Assembly: GCF_000203815.1 (NCBI RefSeq)
Contig: NW_004457729.1
Coordinates: 3,596,674 to 3,660,673, forward strand
Source: Cavenderia fasciculata
Taxonomy: Eukaryota; Evosea; Eumycetozoa; Acytosteliales; Cavenderiaceae
Direction of reading: 5' to 3'
Length of the DNA stretch: 64,000 nt
The notes beneath the pieces were generated by a model. That model saw nothing but the letters and a program-made list of their open reading frames with translations, made no database searches and was not told the origin of the DNA. The position numbers and the translations under genes are program-made. Numbering within the stretch: the stretch's first letter is position 1; each line of letters opens with the position of its first letter. Below, in pieces: positions 32,821 through 45,879 of this stretch.

Positions 32821-34156
32821 TTAGAGATCATAAGAACGCTTTGATGGGAAAGAACAACCATTTTGACGGATGATTTCAGAGGCGGCATAGTGACCAGCTT
32901 CGACACACTTGGAGACTTCCTTGCCCAAAGTGTAAGCAGCAACAAATCCACCACAGAAAGAGTCACCGGCAGCGTTGAGATCGACAATGTCTTCTGGGGC
33001 AATGTTGATTGGAGAGTATTGGGTGAGCTTGCCGTCTTGGAAGACAAGGGTAGAGTTTGGACCTTGAGTGAAAACGACGGTTCTGGAACGGGCAGAGTTG
33101 ACCTTTTCCCAGACAGAGAGCTTCTCGGCAATGACAGCCAAATCGGCACCCCAACCCATACGCTCACCTAAAACGGCGGCTTCACTTTCGTTGGCAAAGA
33201 CAACATCGACGTATGGCAACAAAGCCTTGACACGTTCCCAGAAAAAGTCGACTTGAATGAGGAATGGAGCGGCGAGACCGTAGAGGAATGACTTGTTCTT
33301 TTCGGCGGCATGCTTACCAAGGAGCATGGCAGAGTCTGGTGAGACGGTCATAAAGTAACCGACCATGTAAAAGAGCTCGGCGGCATCGATGAGAGCCTTC
33401 ATTTCGTCGGTTTGGAGATGTTCGACCTTGAAGTTGTTGGCAGCACCGAGATTGGTGGTGAGCGAACGTTCCTTGTTGTTCATCATGACAGCACAGGCTC
33501 CGGTTGGGGCAGAGGCGTCAGCCAAGTACTTGACAACGACACCGTTGGCTTCAGTGGCACTCTTTAAAATGTCGGCATTCTTGTCGGTACCAACACATCC
33601 AGTGTACAAGATTTGTTGCTTCTCGTTCAACATCCATTGAGCAACACGTGCTGTGTTTTGTGCAGCTCCTCCTGGAATGTATTCAACTTGGTACTTGGTT
33701 ACTAATTCTTCATATCTAAAGAATATTAATTAATCCATCAAAAATAGTTTCCAAAATAATAATATTATCCAATCATCATTTTAAATTGATCCATCCATAT
33801 ATATATATATCATCATTATTGAAAGTGAATAAAGTATTGGTATGTAGTAGGTAGTAGTGAGGAAGGTAGGTAAATGTCAATATCAATATAATTTACTTTA
33901 TATGTTTGGTTCACTACTCTCTACTACTTAGCAGGCTGTCTTTGTTGATATATTTAATCTTGTGACTATTGCTATAGAGAGTTGTTGAGGAATCAAACTA
34001 CTAGTTATTAATCTGAACTTACAATGGAAGGTGCTTCTCTTCGGCGAGGATAGCATTACCCAACTTGATGTCGTACTTGTTGAACAATTCAATGTCGACA
34101 TGAGCAGAGATATCGAGTAATGGGTTACCAATAACAAAAACCTTTGGGGATGACAT
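32821..34156 (-). CDS. adk: Adenosine kinase
   Basis: Two exons (34023-34156, 32821-33715), 342 residues, the usual length. A PfkB-family enzyme that phosphorylates adenosine to AMP with ATP, in cytosolic purine salvage. Seen: N-terminal VFVIGNPLLDISAHVD, the substrate motif IPGGAAQNTARVAQWM across the junction, the GCVGTDKNADIL segment, and the C-terminal PfkB signature DLNAAGDSFCGGFVAAY with the catalytic Asp of GD. The signature has Ala where most adenosine kinases have Gly (NGAGD), a mild variation. Codons are strongly C/G-ending, as expected for a well-expressed enzyme. An 18-base A tract on the plus strand (T on the coding strand, 34252-34269) lies about 95 bases upstream, a typical promoter element. 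Confidence 0.95.
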
Positions 34157-34958
34157 TATATTATGATGATATATGAGTTGAACTATGTATCTAAAGAAAA
34201 CAGTAAAAAGCACAAAGACAATGAAAGAAATCGGTCGAGTAATGTAAGTGCAAAAAAAAAAAAAAAAAATTAAAAAAAAATAATAATTATTATTATAAAT
34301 TATAAATAAACAAATACATACATTTTTTAAAAAAAGATATAAATATAAATATGAATAAAATTTAATGTTATTAATATTTTTCTACCGAGAGATAAATTGT
34401 TTGTTTTGTATTTATTACTAATAATAATAAAAAATTTGAGGAGGTCGAGATTAATGAGATGTCACGTCGAACCTCGGTTCTTTCATAAACCCACAACACA
34501 CCCACCCATTGACTCATTCATAATAGAATAGAATCCCAAGACCAAGACGACATCTTCCATTCAAGATTCAACTTGATCTTATCATGCATGTACATTCAAA
34601 ACCATATTCCTCTAATCTATTATAAGATGAAAACAATCATTGGTCTATATCTATTACATTGCGCCTGGTATTAGCATAAAAAGTATAACTACTTCCCAGA
34701 GAGAGTAGTTTGATGAAATTTTCGATATTATCCTCACAAGGTGTTAAAAACCAAAAACACAGACTCTGTAATTAATGTTCTGTTCGTGTTGTTATACAAC
34801 GACTTCTAAAGTTTATCTTTGCTGACAATTATTAATTGTATATATATATGTCAACTAGTTATTTGTATTATTGTTATTATTTTGTATAGTTAGTTTAAAA
34901 GGAAAAAGAAAAGCAAAAGGAGGATTATTAATATCTTAAAAGTAGTAATAGTAATAGT
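34157..34958. other. Divergent promoter region, adenosine kinase / ENPP-like gene
   Basis: Holds the oligo-T tract of the adenosine kinase promoter and, on the other side, TA-rich sequence (34839-34850) before the ENPP-like gene. A GAACC..GGTTC inverted repeat lies near 34476-34487. No RNA gene recognised. Confidence 0.5.
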
Positions 34959-36919
34959 ATGAGTTTCAACAACTACTCTGCATTGGTAGGCGATGGAGAT
35001 GAAGATGAAGATCAATTCGAACACCAAGATATAAATCATTCTGGTATTGGTAGTAATAGTAATAATAATAGGAATATAAATAATAATAATAATAATAGTC
35101 ATCAAGACCACAATCCTTTCTTTTTCACATCAAAGGATTTTGAGCAGACTCCATCTTCATCACCGTCAAATAAGAAGAGTGGTAGTGGTGCTGGAGGTAG
35201 TCGGTTTGCATTAGATGATGACGAAGAAGAAGACAAGGAAGACCATGCATTCATAGAGGTGGAACGATTGATTGCTCCAAGTAGTGCACTCTACAATAAA
35301 AGAAGATTACTAGCTTTTGGTTTACTATTAATCTTGCTTATATTGGGTACTACAATATCCATTGTCATCTATCGTAATATTTCACATAAAGATGATCAAG
35401 ATGTACCTCTTGATTCATCCTCCTCATCATCTTCATCCTCTTCAGAACCTGTACCACCATCATCATATTCAACCAATATACCCAATCTCATTGTTATCTC
35501 AATTGATGGTATGTATCAAGTAGACCAAACCCTCTGGCCAATTAACTTACATTCTTTCATTTAATTTAAAATCTAAAGGATGCAGATGGGATTATTTAAA
35601 TAGAGGAATAACACCCAATTTACAAGCTTTATACAACAATGCCAAAGGTGCTCATGCACAATTTATCACACCTCAATTCCCTTCTAAAACATTCCCAGTA
35701 TGTTGATATTAAATATAGGATACATACATACATACATGTTTATTAACCATTCCCATTTCTTTCTTTATTTAGAATCATTATTCACTAGCAACTGGATTAT
35801 ACCCAGAGTATCATGGGATTATTGGCAATCAAATGTATGATCCAACAGCCAACAAATATTTTGATTACAAGAAGCCTGCTGTAACAGACCCTTTTTGGTA
35901 TTGGGGTGAACCTATCTGGGTCACTGCACTAAAGAATGGTCTCACAGCTGCTTGTTATTTCTGGCCTGGTTGTAGTGCTCCAATCCAAGGTTATTCACCA
36001 AACCCAAATATGGTTACTGTAAGTAGCGATGATTTAAAATGTTTTATTTCTTGTTATATTAACTACGTTATATAGTATTCAGATACACAAGCAACTGATG
36101 TATTGGGAACTGTATTCCAATGGCAATTAAATCAAAGACCAAATTTAACGATGGTGTATTTATCAGATGTCGATATTGCAGGTCACGAATATGGAACTGA
36201 ATCAAAACAAGTGAATCAAGCACTTGGATTTGTTGATGGAGCTATTGGAACATTTATCAAGAATATGACAGATGCTGGATTGATTGAAAATACCAATATA
36301 CTCATTCTATCCGATCATGGAATGACTAATATCACTGGAACGATTGATATTACAACATATATTAACATGTCTCAAATATTACTTGGAGGTGGTGCAACAC
36401 CCATCCTATCAATATTTCCAATCGATGGTGAATTAACAGTTGATGAGATATACGATAAATTGTCCGGTATTCATCCAAACCTTACCATCTATAGAAAAGA
36501 GGATGTTCCAGCACAATACAATTTCAACTCTACTACCAATGCGCGAATTGCTCCTATCATTGGTGTTGCTGATTTAGGTTGGGCTGTTTACACTGGTAAA
36601 GCAATTACTGATTTTGCAACACATGGTTATGATCCAGTGTAAGTAGTCAAGTCAACAAACAAATCAAAAAGAAACAATATTAATATTAATTTTAATTTAT
36701 TCTATTCTATCTATATCTCTTATTAGTAATATGAATATGAAGGGAATATTTATTGGACATGGACCAAATATTAAAGGAGGATTAATGCCTTTTAATTTCT
36801 CAAATACCGATGCCTATACTCTATACACTGGATTATTAAATATTACAGAGAACTTACCAATTACAAATGGAACAACTTATTTAAGAAATTTGGTTATCAA
36901 GTCTAAATCTGAACCATAG
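34959..36919 (+). CDS. Type II membrane ectonucleotide pyrophosphatase/phosphodiesterase (ENPP-like)
   Basis: Five exons: 34959-35508, 35579-35697, 35773-36018, 36076-36638, 36727-36919, giving 556 residues. An acidic, Asn-rich cytosolic N-terminus (1-~115) is followed by one membrane anchor (LLAFGLLLILLILGTTISIV, ~120-140) and a Ser-rich stalk. The catalytic domain starts at LIVISIDGCRWDYL. Alkaline-phosphatase-superfamily residues are in place: nucleophile Thr in FPSKTFPNHYSLATG, the DVDIAGHEYG and LSDHGM metal motifs, and the C-terminal GIFIGHGP. ENPPs hydrolyse nucleotide or phospholipid phosphodiesters outside the cell or in endolysosomes. Several N-x-S/T sites suit a secreted domain. 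It lacks the nuclease-like and somatomedin domains of larger ENPPs, so it resembles the short ENPP4/5/6-type layout. The substrate is not predictable. Confidence 0.9.
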
Positions 36920-37203
36920 TAATATAATATCATTTAAATTAATACATACTATTATATGATTGTTTTAAAACAATCATTATTACTTTTATTTTATTTATTT
37001 TTTTGTTGTTGACTGAATTTTCTTGATGAGAAGAGTAATAAATACGAATGGAATAATAATAATGATCATTATTATTATTTAACAAGACATTTTAAATTTA
37101 ATATATTTTTAAAACCAAAATACAGAATATTTGTTTGTTCACTTTTTGAAAAAATCATTATTTACTTTACCTTTTTATTTATTTGTTTGTAGAATGAATT
37201 GAG

Positions 37204-39934
37204 ATGAATAAATATAACAGTTATAGTAGTAGGAGTAGTAATAGTAATCTTGAATTCATTCAACGTAACAATAGAGAAAACACTTTTGACTTTACCATAG
37301 AGATCAAGTCGTACCCGATAGCTAGTTGTCTTGCATTTGGTAATTTCATCATAGAGTTGAATGGTACGGTATTAATAGTAGTAATTACAGACACTCGAAT
37401 GGTATACTATAGTGTGAGTAATGAAACGTACATAGTACTATTTGTGATTAACATATAATCTCTTTGTCTATTCATTTGTATAGAGCGCAGTCAAATATGT
37501 ATTTATGTAAAGTTTGGGACTCGTGAGATTCCTATATTGGTAAATATCAATCAATTCAGTCTAGACTTTTAAATAGTAGAAGTTATCATCAATTAATACG
37601 TATTAACTTTATTATTATTATTATTATTTGTTGTTGGTTGATTATAGATAGATAATAATATAAAAAAGTTTCTTTATGAACACGTGTTAATGGACAAAAT
37701 ACAGTTGTACTTGATATTACCAATCACAACCTTTCCTAAATCTTGTTTATCGGGAGCGTTGTTGAAATGTGTAGAGATTATAAGTCCAACGTCGGCGCAA
37801 TCAAATCGATCTTGGATTGATTTGTGCACCATTTTGAAATCAATGTCGGATGGTTCATTTGTCGACCATTTTAGATTCCAAGTAAATGATCCTATTGATA
37901 GCGATGGTAGTCAAAACTCTACACCCAAAGAATCATCATCATCATCATCGATTACCTCTCCAAAATCTAGCTTTACCAAAGTTTCACCTACCTTTTCAAC
38001 TACAAAAAAATCTTCTTCTTCTTCTTCTTCTTCAGGCTATAGTTACTTTGAAGTCAAAAATAGATCAAACAATCTTGATAATAATAATAATTTAAAAACA
38101 ACAAATAGTAGTAGTAGTAGTAGTTCATTGGTTGGAAACAAGAGAAAACCAAATGATCAACCTGTTGGTTCTTTCAATTCTACATTTGAGTCAAAACCAA
38201 AATCAGTTAGACAAACATCACAAGTAAATTTACAACAATCCAAACTTTCTTCTTATTCTTATTCTTCATCCAAACCAACTTCACCTGCAAAACAGCCAAC
38301 ATCAACTATTAGATCAGTTTCAAGATCAATTAATAATACAATTAATAATACAATTACAAATTATTTCAAACCTTCATCTTTGGCATCATCTTTTTCAACA
38401 ACATCATCATCATCAAAAGGAAAAAGATTAAGTGAAAAAGGGTAACTATTTAAATATCAAAGAAAGTTTTGAATGAATATTAATATTTACCTTCTTTTTA
38501 GATTTAAAAATTTAGGAAATACTTGTTTTATGAATTCAGTATTACAATCATTTTTTGGTTCAAATGAAATTGTAAATGATTTAAAAAACAAAGAGTATTG
38601 TATAGAAGAAATAATCTAATTATATAAAAGACATACTAATTTATTTCTACTTTAGATTAATGAAATATTTTATTGAAAAGGAAAATAGATTATATCCAAT
38701 ATTAATGGCAACACTTTTAAAAAAACAAGAACAAAAGGATAATAGTTATTTTGGGTTATCGTCTGGCATTGATACTAGATCGTTTAAAGAGAGAATTGAT
38801 GATATTACACCAAAATTCACAGGTTATCTTCAACATGATGCACAGGAATTTTTAATTACATTATTGGATATTTTGGAAGAAGAATTAAAAAAAGAATTTA
38901 TTGATCAATTTAAAGCATTAAAACAAATTGAAAAGAAAAAACAATTAAATAATAATACGATTACAACGACAACTACAAATGGTAATCATCAATTGGAAGA
39001 ATTAGATATTGTAAATGTTACATCAACAAATCAACAAGAAAAGGAAATCATTGGTAAAATTAAAAAAGAGGAAAAGGAGGAGGAAGGCTCATCATCACAA
39101 GAGTTTACAGCAGAGGAAACTGAAATGGTTACCAAAGAAATATCAAGTGTTTGTCCAATTACAAAAAATTTAAAATCAACTATTACAAACACTATTATTT
39201 GCAAGTCTTGTGGAGACAAATCCGTTTCAAGAGAGATATTTACAGACATTTCATTAAACATACCTCATGAAAAAGGAGGTGCAACCAATTATACACAAGA
39301 GTTATTAGAGTTGTACCTAAAAGAGGAAGTGATTGAAAGAAAATGTTCAAAATGCTCAAATCAAAAATCAACCATACAAAAACATTTTTCGCATCTACCA
39401 AATATATTGGTATTACATTTAAAAAGGTTCATTCAATTACCAAAATCAACAGAATATTTAAAAGATAAAACTATTGTCTTTCCTTCTCTTGAATTGAAAA
39501 TTAAATATATTCAAGATCAAGAACAAGATGAAAAGGAAGAAGATAAAAAACAACAAGAGGAAATAGAAGTAGATATAAATGGTATTGAAGAAGAAGAAAA
39601 AGAAATTACTTCAACAACTACAACTCTAACAACAAATACAAACAATAATAATAATAATAAGAAATCACAACCAAAAAAGAATGAATTTGAATTAGCAAAA
39701 TATTCGTTGTATAGTACCATTCAACATATTGGATCTGGAATTAGTTCAGGACATTATATATCATTTCTTAAACAAAATAATGCAACTTGGAAATGTTATG
39801 ATGATTCTGAAGTGAGTGAAGTTGCTGAAGATGATGTATTTGAACAATTAATGTCTGGTGGATATCTATATTTTTATCGTTTGGAAACTAAAAAAGAGGA
39901 TAATATAAACGGTTCAACAGTAGAAACCGAATAA
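37204..39934 (+). CDS. USP37-like ubiquitin-specific protease
   Basis: Exons: 37204-~37427, ~37491-37539, 37648-38441, 38502-38594, 38656-39934, about 812 residues. The C-terminal half is a USP/UCH protease: Cys box GNTCFMNSVLQS (exon 4), QHDAQEFL, a zinc ribbon CKSCGDKS..CSKCSNQK, the His box SSGHYISFLKQ and CYDDSEVSEV. It removes ubiquitin from proteins. The first ~140 residues, spread over three exons, look like the PH-type domain at the N-terminus of USP37/USP26/USP29 (TIEIKSYPIASCL.., VLIVVITDTRMVYYS, YEHVLMDKIQLYLILP). Between lies a Ser/Asn-rich linker. A second insertion rich in Glu/Asn splits the catalytic domain. The exon 1/2 junction is uncertain: a GTACAT donor at 37428 with the acceptor before 37491 keeps the frame; the better-looking GTGAGT donor at 37414 does not. 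Other parts are firm. Confidence 0.85.
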
Positions 39935-40031
39935 ATGTTTACACATATATGTACAAATTTACAAACTTCATTTAAAAAAGACTTTTTGATTATATAACAA
40001 AGAGTTTTTTTTTTCTTACTCCATTTTCTAT

Positions 40032-42485
40032 TTATTTTTTATTTTTAGCAATATTTTCTTCAATAGATTTGATGACGGAAAGGGCAGAATCGGTGACCTT
40101 GGTACCTGGACCAAAGATGGCAACAACACCAGCCTTGTAGAGGAAGTCATAGTCTTGGGCTGGGATAACACCACCACAGACGACGGCAATGTGTGGAGCA
40201 CCCATTTGTTTGAGTGTCTCGATTAATTGTGGAACGAGGGTCTTGTGACCGGCAGCTTGCGAGCTGATACCGACAGCATGAACATCGGCATCGATAGCTT
40301 GTCTGGCAACCTCTTCGGCGGTGGAAAAGAGTGGTCCGACATCACAATCAAAACCTAAATCAGAGAAACCAGAGGCAACAACCTTGGCACCTCTGTCATG
40401 TCCGTCTTGACCCATCTTGGCGACGAGGATTCTTGGTGGACGACCTTCATTGGCCTTGAACTTTTCGACAGCGTCGGCGACGGCTTGGATCTCATTGTCC
40501 TTGCCATAGTTGGTCTTGTAGGCACCCGAAGCGAGTGTGTGGGTTGGCTTGTAACGGCCATAGACGCTTTCGAGGGCGTCAGAGATTTCACCGACTGTGC
40601 AACGTGCACGTGAGGCCTTGATGGCGAGATCGAGCAAGTTGCCGGGCTTGGTGCCAGTGGCAGCGTCCTTGAGGTCTTGCAACGACTGTTCAGCGAGTTT
40701 AGTGTCACGTGTCTTTTTAATCTTTTCAAGACGGTCGATTTGAGATTGACGTACAATCTTGTTATCGATGGCTAGAATATCGATTGGATCTTCATTCTTG
40801 AGACGATACTTGTTGACACCGACGATTGTCTCGATACCCGAGTCGATACGTGCTTGACGTCCAGCAGCACTCTCTTCAATACGACGTTTGGGCATACCCT
40901 CTGCAACAGCCTTGGACATACCTCCAAGTGCCTCAACCTCGTTGACAATGGCCAAAGCACTTTGCTCGAGCTCATTGGTCAATGCTTCGATGGCATACGA
41001 CCCGCCAAATGGATCGATGATACGTGGGATACCAGTCTCTTCTTGCAAGATCAACTGAGTGTTTCTAGCGACACGAGCTGAAAACTCGGTTGGCAGGCCG
41101 ATGGCCTCGTCGAGTGCGTTGGTGTGCAAACTCTGTGTGCCTCCGAGCACGGCGGCCATGGCCTCGACGGTGGTACGCACGACGTTGTTGTATGGGTCCT
41201 GCTCGGTGAGCGACCATCCACTGGTCTGACAATGTGTACGCAACATCAGCGACTTGTTGTCCTTTGGCGAGAACTTTTCTTTGATGAGCTTGGCCCAGAG
41301 ACGACGGGCGGCACGCAACTTGGCAATCTCCATGTAAAAGTTCATACCAATGCCAAAAAAGAACGAGAAACGTGGTGCAATCTCATCAACTGTCACGCCA
41401 CCCTGCATGCCGCATCTGACATACTCCAATCCATCGGCCAAGGTAAACCCTAGCTCCAAGCCAATATCGGCACCAGCCTCTTGCATATGGTAGCCCGAAA
41501 TGGAGATAGAGTTGTATTTGGGCATATTCTTGGCCGTGTAACCCATAATATCCGAGATGATACGCATCGAGGGGTCGGGTGGGTAGATGAATGTGTTACG
41601 CACCATAAACTCTTTGAGAATGTCGTTTTGGATGGTGCCGGCAAGCGATGACTGGGGAGCACCCTGCTCCTCGGCAGCGACGACGTACATGGCAAGAACG
41701 GGCAACACAGCACCGTTCATAGTCATCGATACGGATACATCCTTGAGTGGGATGCCGTCAAAGAGGATCTTCATGTCTTCGACCGAGTCGATGGCGACAC
41801 CGGCCATACCGACATCACCCATGACACGTGGATGGTCGGAATCGTAGCCACGATGTGTCGCAAGATCAAAAGCGACACTCAGACCCTTTTGACCGGCGGC
41901 CATATTCTTTCTGTAGAATCGATTTGATTCCTCGGCCGTTGAGAAACCGGCGTATTGACGAATAGTCCATGGACGATGTGAATACATAGTGGCATATGGA
42001 CCACGAGTGAATGGGAATTGACCTGGTACTTCGTCTTGAACATCTTTGACGTCCGATTGCATATATAAAGGTTTGATGGCAATACCTTCGGGTGACTGAA
42101 ACGTTAACTTGTTGACTGGATCATCATCCTTGATCTCTTTCTTTGCCATCTTTATCCATGCTTCTGGTATAGTAGTAGTACCACTCTTTGATAAACAAAT
42201 TGATGTAGTTGATATACTACATGCTTGTGTATTTATTTGATTCTAGAGAATCAAGTACATAATATTAATATCATTGTTTCTTTCTCTCTTTCTCTCTTTC
42301 TCTCTTTATATCTATCCTATCTATCTTGTTTGTTGTTGTTGTTGTTGTTTTCTTTGTCACATGTATGTTGATCATCATCATCTGACCACTTTCTATTCTA
42401 TTCTATCTATCTCTGTTTGTTGAGTTATTACCTTTAAAATGAATCTTGTTGCTGATCTACCAGCAGCACTTAGTAAAGAGTTCAT
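40032..42485 (-). CDS. mut: Methylmalonyl-CoA mutase, mitochondrial
   Basis: Two exons (42432-42485, 40032-42242), 754 residues, close to human MUT (750). It converts (R)-methylmalonyl-CoA to succinyl-CoA with adenosylcobalamin in propionate, odd-chain fatty acid and branched amino acid breakdown. The large exon alone opens at an internal Met, but upstream in-frame codons read [14 protein letters not shown], matching the conserved start of mature MUT, and run back to a clean acceptor. The first exon, [18 protein letters not shown], is a good mitochondrial presequence and joins in phase 0. Seen: the substrate domain start [21 protein letters not shown], the YHMQEAGA segment, and the C-terminal cobalamin site [10 protein letters not shown] with the lower-axial His. 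Codons are strongly C/G-biased. Confidence 0.95.
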
Positions 42486-42935
42486 TCCTACTGCAATACT
42501 ATATATTTAACTAAATAAATAAATAAGCAACAGAATTGAATTGAAAGTAAGTGATAATAGCGTTTTGTTCAATTCAATCTCGGGGAAAAAGAAAATATAA
42601 TAAAAATCGATTTTTATTGAACTCCATTTTGAAAAGTAGGTCGGTCATGTGATCTTTCTTCATAATGTATATATTATTACATACAATTGCATTTGGAAGA
42701 AACATTTGAAAATAACACCTGACAGATGTATAACCTGGCTCACATATCACTTGTGACAATTCCAAAATGCTCTATGATAGGTACATAAAAGAGAGAGAAA
42801 AGAAAAGAGATGGTTGTTAAAATGTATGATATAAAGATGAGAATGATGGTTGATTTATTTGTATAATGATCAACTATACATAATATATACACACTAGTAG
42901 TAGTATTGTGGTGGGGGATTTATTTATTAAATTAA
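42486..42935. other. Spacer upstream of methylmalonyl-CoA mutase
   Basis: AT-rich DNA between the mutase start and the 3' end of the kinase-GNAT gene. No feature supported beyond being the likely mutase promoter. Confidence 0.5.
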
Positions 42936-45879
42936 TTAATTTGGTTTGGGAGACCTTTCCATTACCCAAATGACATCGATTCCTTCGGGAAGATCGTTAC
43001 CTTTCATTTCGTAACTCATGTCAAACGATTGACGCATGAAAAAGGAGATGGACCGTTGCTTGAGTACAATGGCTTTGGCCTTTTTGTTGGAAAAGTCACA
43101 CCATTCGAGTACGGGACCGAGCAAGTAGGGACCGATACCCTTGCCTCTATAGTCTTTTGAAATGGCCATATAGGCGAGGTGGTAGCCATTCTCTGATGTT
43201 TCAGTGCGTTCCATGGCACGGTCCAAAACTTCCATGAGGTCTTTGATACGCTTGGTTGCACGTAACCCAACTTTGGGCAGGATCGAGAGGATCTTTAACA
43301 TCATCATGCCATAAGGTATCTTTTTGGATTCCGGTGAGATCCAACAGGCTACGCCGTGTAGGACATTCTCGGAATTGTAGTATCCCCAGATAATGAATCT
43401 CTCATTGTACATGATCTTGAGTGCAGCGTCGAAAAATGCCTTTCTAATAAAGAACCCTTCATCCATTTCCTCCATCAGTGGTAGTATACCAGACTTTTTA
43501 GAGGTTGATGATATATTGGGTGGCGTGGGGGATAGTGGTGGGATACTACTCGTACTATTTAGACTTGACGGTATCCCAGTACTACTATTTAAGCTAGCAC
43601 TGTGATATGATGATGATGGAGGTGGAGGAAACGATGCAGTTGATGTGGATAGAGGTGATGTTCCACCACAACCATGGCCATTGACCGTCGACGACGAAGA
43701 GTTGACACTACTATTCCCATTTACATTCCCATTATTATTATTATTATTTCCGTTAACATTTCCATTTGAATTACTTCCATTTGAATTATTCCTTCTTTTT
43801 CTTGCCCATGAGAATCTGGGGTCGTTAGAGTATGCTTCGGCCAAAATATAGGCGGCCGAGTTTAGATCGTTTCGGTCAAGTTGTTTTCTAAACCCGCCAA
43901 GCGGACTGACATTGTACAGGCTCTGAGACTTTATCAAAGAGATGCTCGACGGTGTCGACGAGATGGTCAAAGGACTGAGACTGAGCTCAGGTGACAAACT
44001 AGTCGACGGCGAATGTGTTGACAATAACGATGCCAAGTTACTATGACTAGCACTAATCATAATAGTTCTAAATCTTTCAAACATTTTATGTTGTAAAATA
44101 GCCTCTATAGTTGGTCTCAATTGTGGATTAAGATCTAACATTTTTAAACATAATTCCCCAATTTGGAAATGTTCCTAAAATAAATAAATAAATTAAAAAG
44201 TTAACAAATATTTTCTAATTTCTATTTTCTTTTTCTTTTTATATTCTTACAATTGGAAATTCTCTTAAAAAAGCATTTGAATCAAAAGTACCAGCTAATA
44301 ATTCCTCGGCAATGTATCTTCTTGTTAGGGGGAGTAGACGAAGAGTTGTCATTTCGTAAATGATACAACCCAATGAAAAAATATCGCTTGATCGACTGTA
44401 TGGTTCGTTGTTGAGTACTTCAGGTGCCGAGTAACAGTAGGTACCGGCAATACCGACGATAGGATCCTCGGAAAAGTTGGTGGCCAATCCAAAATCACCG
44501 ATTTTGATGAGATAGTTGGAAAGGAATATATTTTCAGACTTTAGGTCACGATGAATAAGATGCGCAGAGTGGATGGCTTGAACGCCCATACATAACTGGT
44601 ACAACCAGTTGTACAGTATTTTCTTGGGGATTTGTAGAGATAGTTGTGATTCTGGTGGTGGACTAGTTGGATAGTTTAATGCTGTCGCTGGAATAGTATG
44701 ATGTGGCTCCATAGCCGAAGAGTTTGATTTTGATTTTCTATGACTCTTGAACCAACTTCGACGTTTTTTCTTGGTTTCTGTATATGGTGATGATTGTGTT
44801 GGTGAACCTCCATTCACTGTTATAGTAGTTGGATGACTATTGTTTGTATTGTTTGTATTGTTGGTATTGGGGGGAGGATCAGACTTGCTACCTGGTTTGG
44901 GAGAGGTTGGTGCAAGCATAGAAACGTCGTCACTTCTATTGAGCATATTGGCTTTGAGTAGGCTTGGGTTGGTTATGAAATTACTAAAGTTGGCTCCGGT
45001 AGGTACCGCAGCTGTGCCAGGGGTGGTTGGCGTGGGTGTAGTTGTCGTGCTGTCTCCCGCAGGTTTGGTGTTTGAGTTAATATTGTTTATATTGTTACTG
45101 CTCTTGGGAGACAGAGGTGAGGGTGGAGAGGTGGTGGTGATGTGGGGGACGGGCGAGTTGGTCGAGTTGGAGTTATTACTGGATGTGGACGAGTAGGTGT
45201 AGGTGGTCGACCTATCATCTTCGAGGAGTACACTACCGACTATGGAGGGTGTCGCCAAGCTCTGCTCCTCGTCTATGATGCTGGGTATCTTGTAGTTGAA
45301 GCTGTTGGCAGGCGATATAAAGGAAAAAAGGTTCGAATGGCTCCCGACGTTGAGTGCACCCAAACTGCCGACATTGGGAGACAACGAGTTGGAATTTGTG
45401 GCCGACGATAGTGTAGGCGACGTGATCATCATGGCTTGGTCGTGTACGGCCGTAGCATGACGAATCAAGTTGACCATAAAATCCATGAGGTCGCCGCCAT
45501 CGCAGTACTCCATGACAATGCACAGACTGTGCGTGATACCGTTGTTCATGAGAAACACCTCTTCAAACTTGACGATATTTTGGTTCTGTATCTTGGCCAG
45601 TGACATGGCCTCGTTGAGGCCCTCGTTGGCCTGCTCGAGATTCGTAAAGTTGCGTTGCTTCAACACAAACAGTTGCTCGGTTCCATTCTTCTTGACCAAC
45701 AATGCCTTGGCCTCGCCACCACTGCCAATCACCTTGACGACGGTGTATTTGTTCATTATGTACCTGTTGTTGTGCAAATATATATAAGTCAATGATGTTG
45801 CCGATGACGGTAAACAAGGTGATGATGGAGATGTTGTAGATGATGGTGTAGTTGGTTTGGGAATAGTAAGAGTTGACAT
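42936..45879 (-). CDS. Protein kinase fused to a GNAT N-acetyltransferase domain
   Basis: Two exons (44251-45879, 42936-44174), 955 residues, joined in phase 0. The N-terminal Ser/Thr kinase domain has the glycine loop IGSGGEAKALL, Lys in FVLKQ (~74), HRDLKSEN (~443), DFG (~462), SAPEV and the final-helix region LDLNPQLRPT after the junction. A ~260-residue Ser/Thr/Asn/Pro insertion (~143-405) sits between lobes, after MEYCDGGDLMDF. After the kinase a low-complexity linker leads to a GNAT domain (~700-955) with motif A YRGKGIGPYLLGPVLEW and EGIDVIWVMER. The gene should start at 45879: the longer frame adds 65 residues from oligo-T leader. All kinase catalytic residues look intact. The fusion is in one continuous second exon, so it is not a gene-merging artefact. 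Kinase subfamily and acetyl acceptor are unknown. Confidence 0.87.

Noticed and set aside
34441-34500. Possible RNA gene with GAACCTCGGTTC
   Set aside because: Only one short inverted repeat; no cloverleaf or known small RNA motif.
40032-42149. 705-residue single-exon model of methylmalonyl-CoA mutase
   Set aside because: In-frame codons upstream match the family and splice cleanly to a presequence exon.
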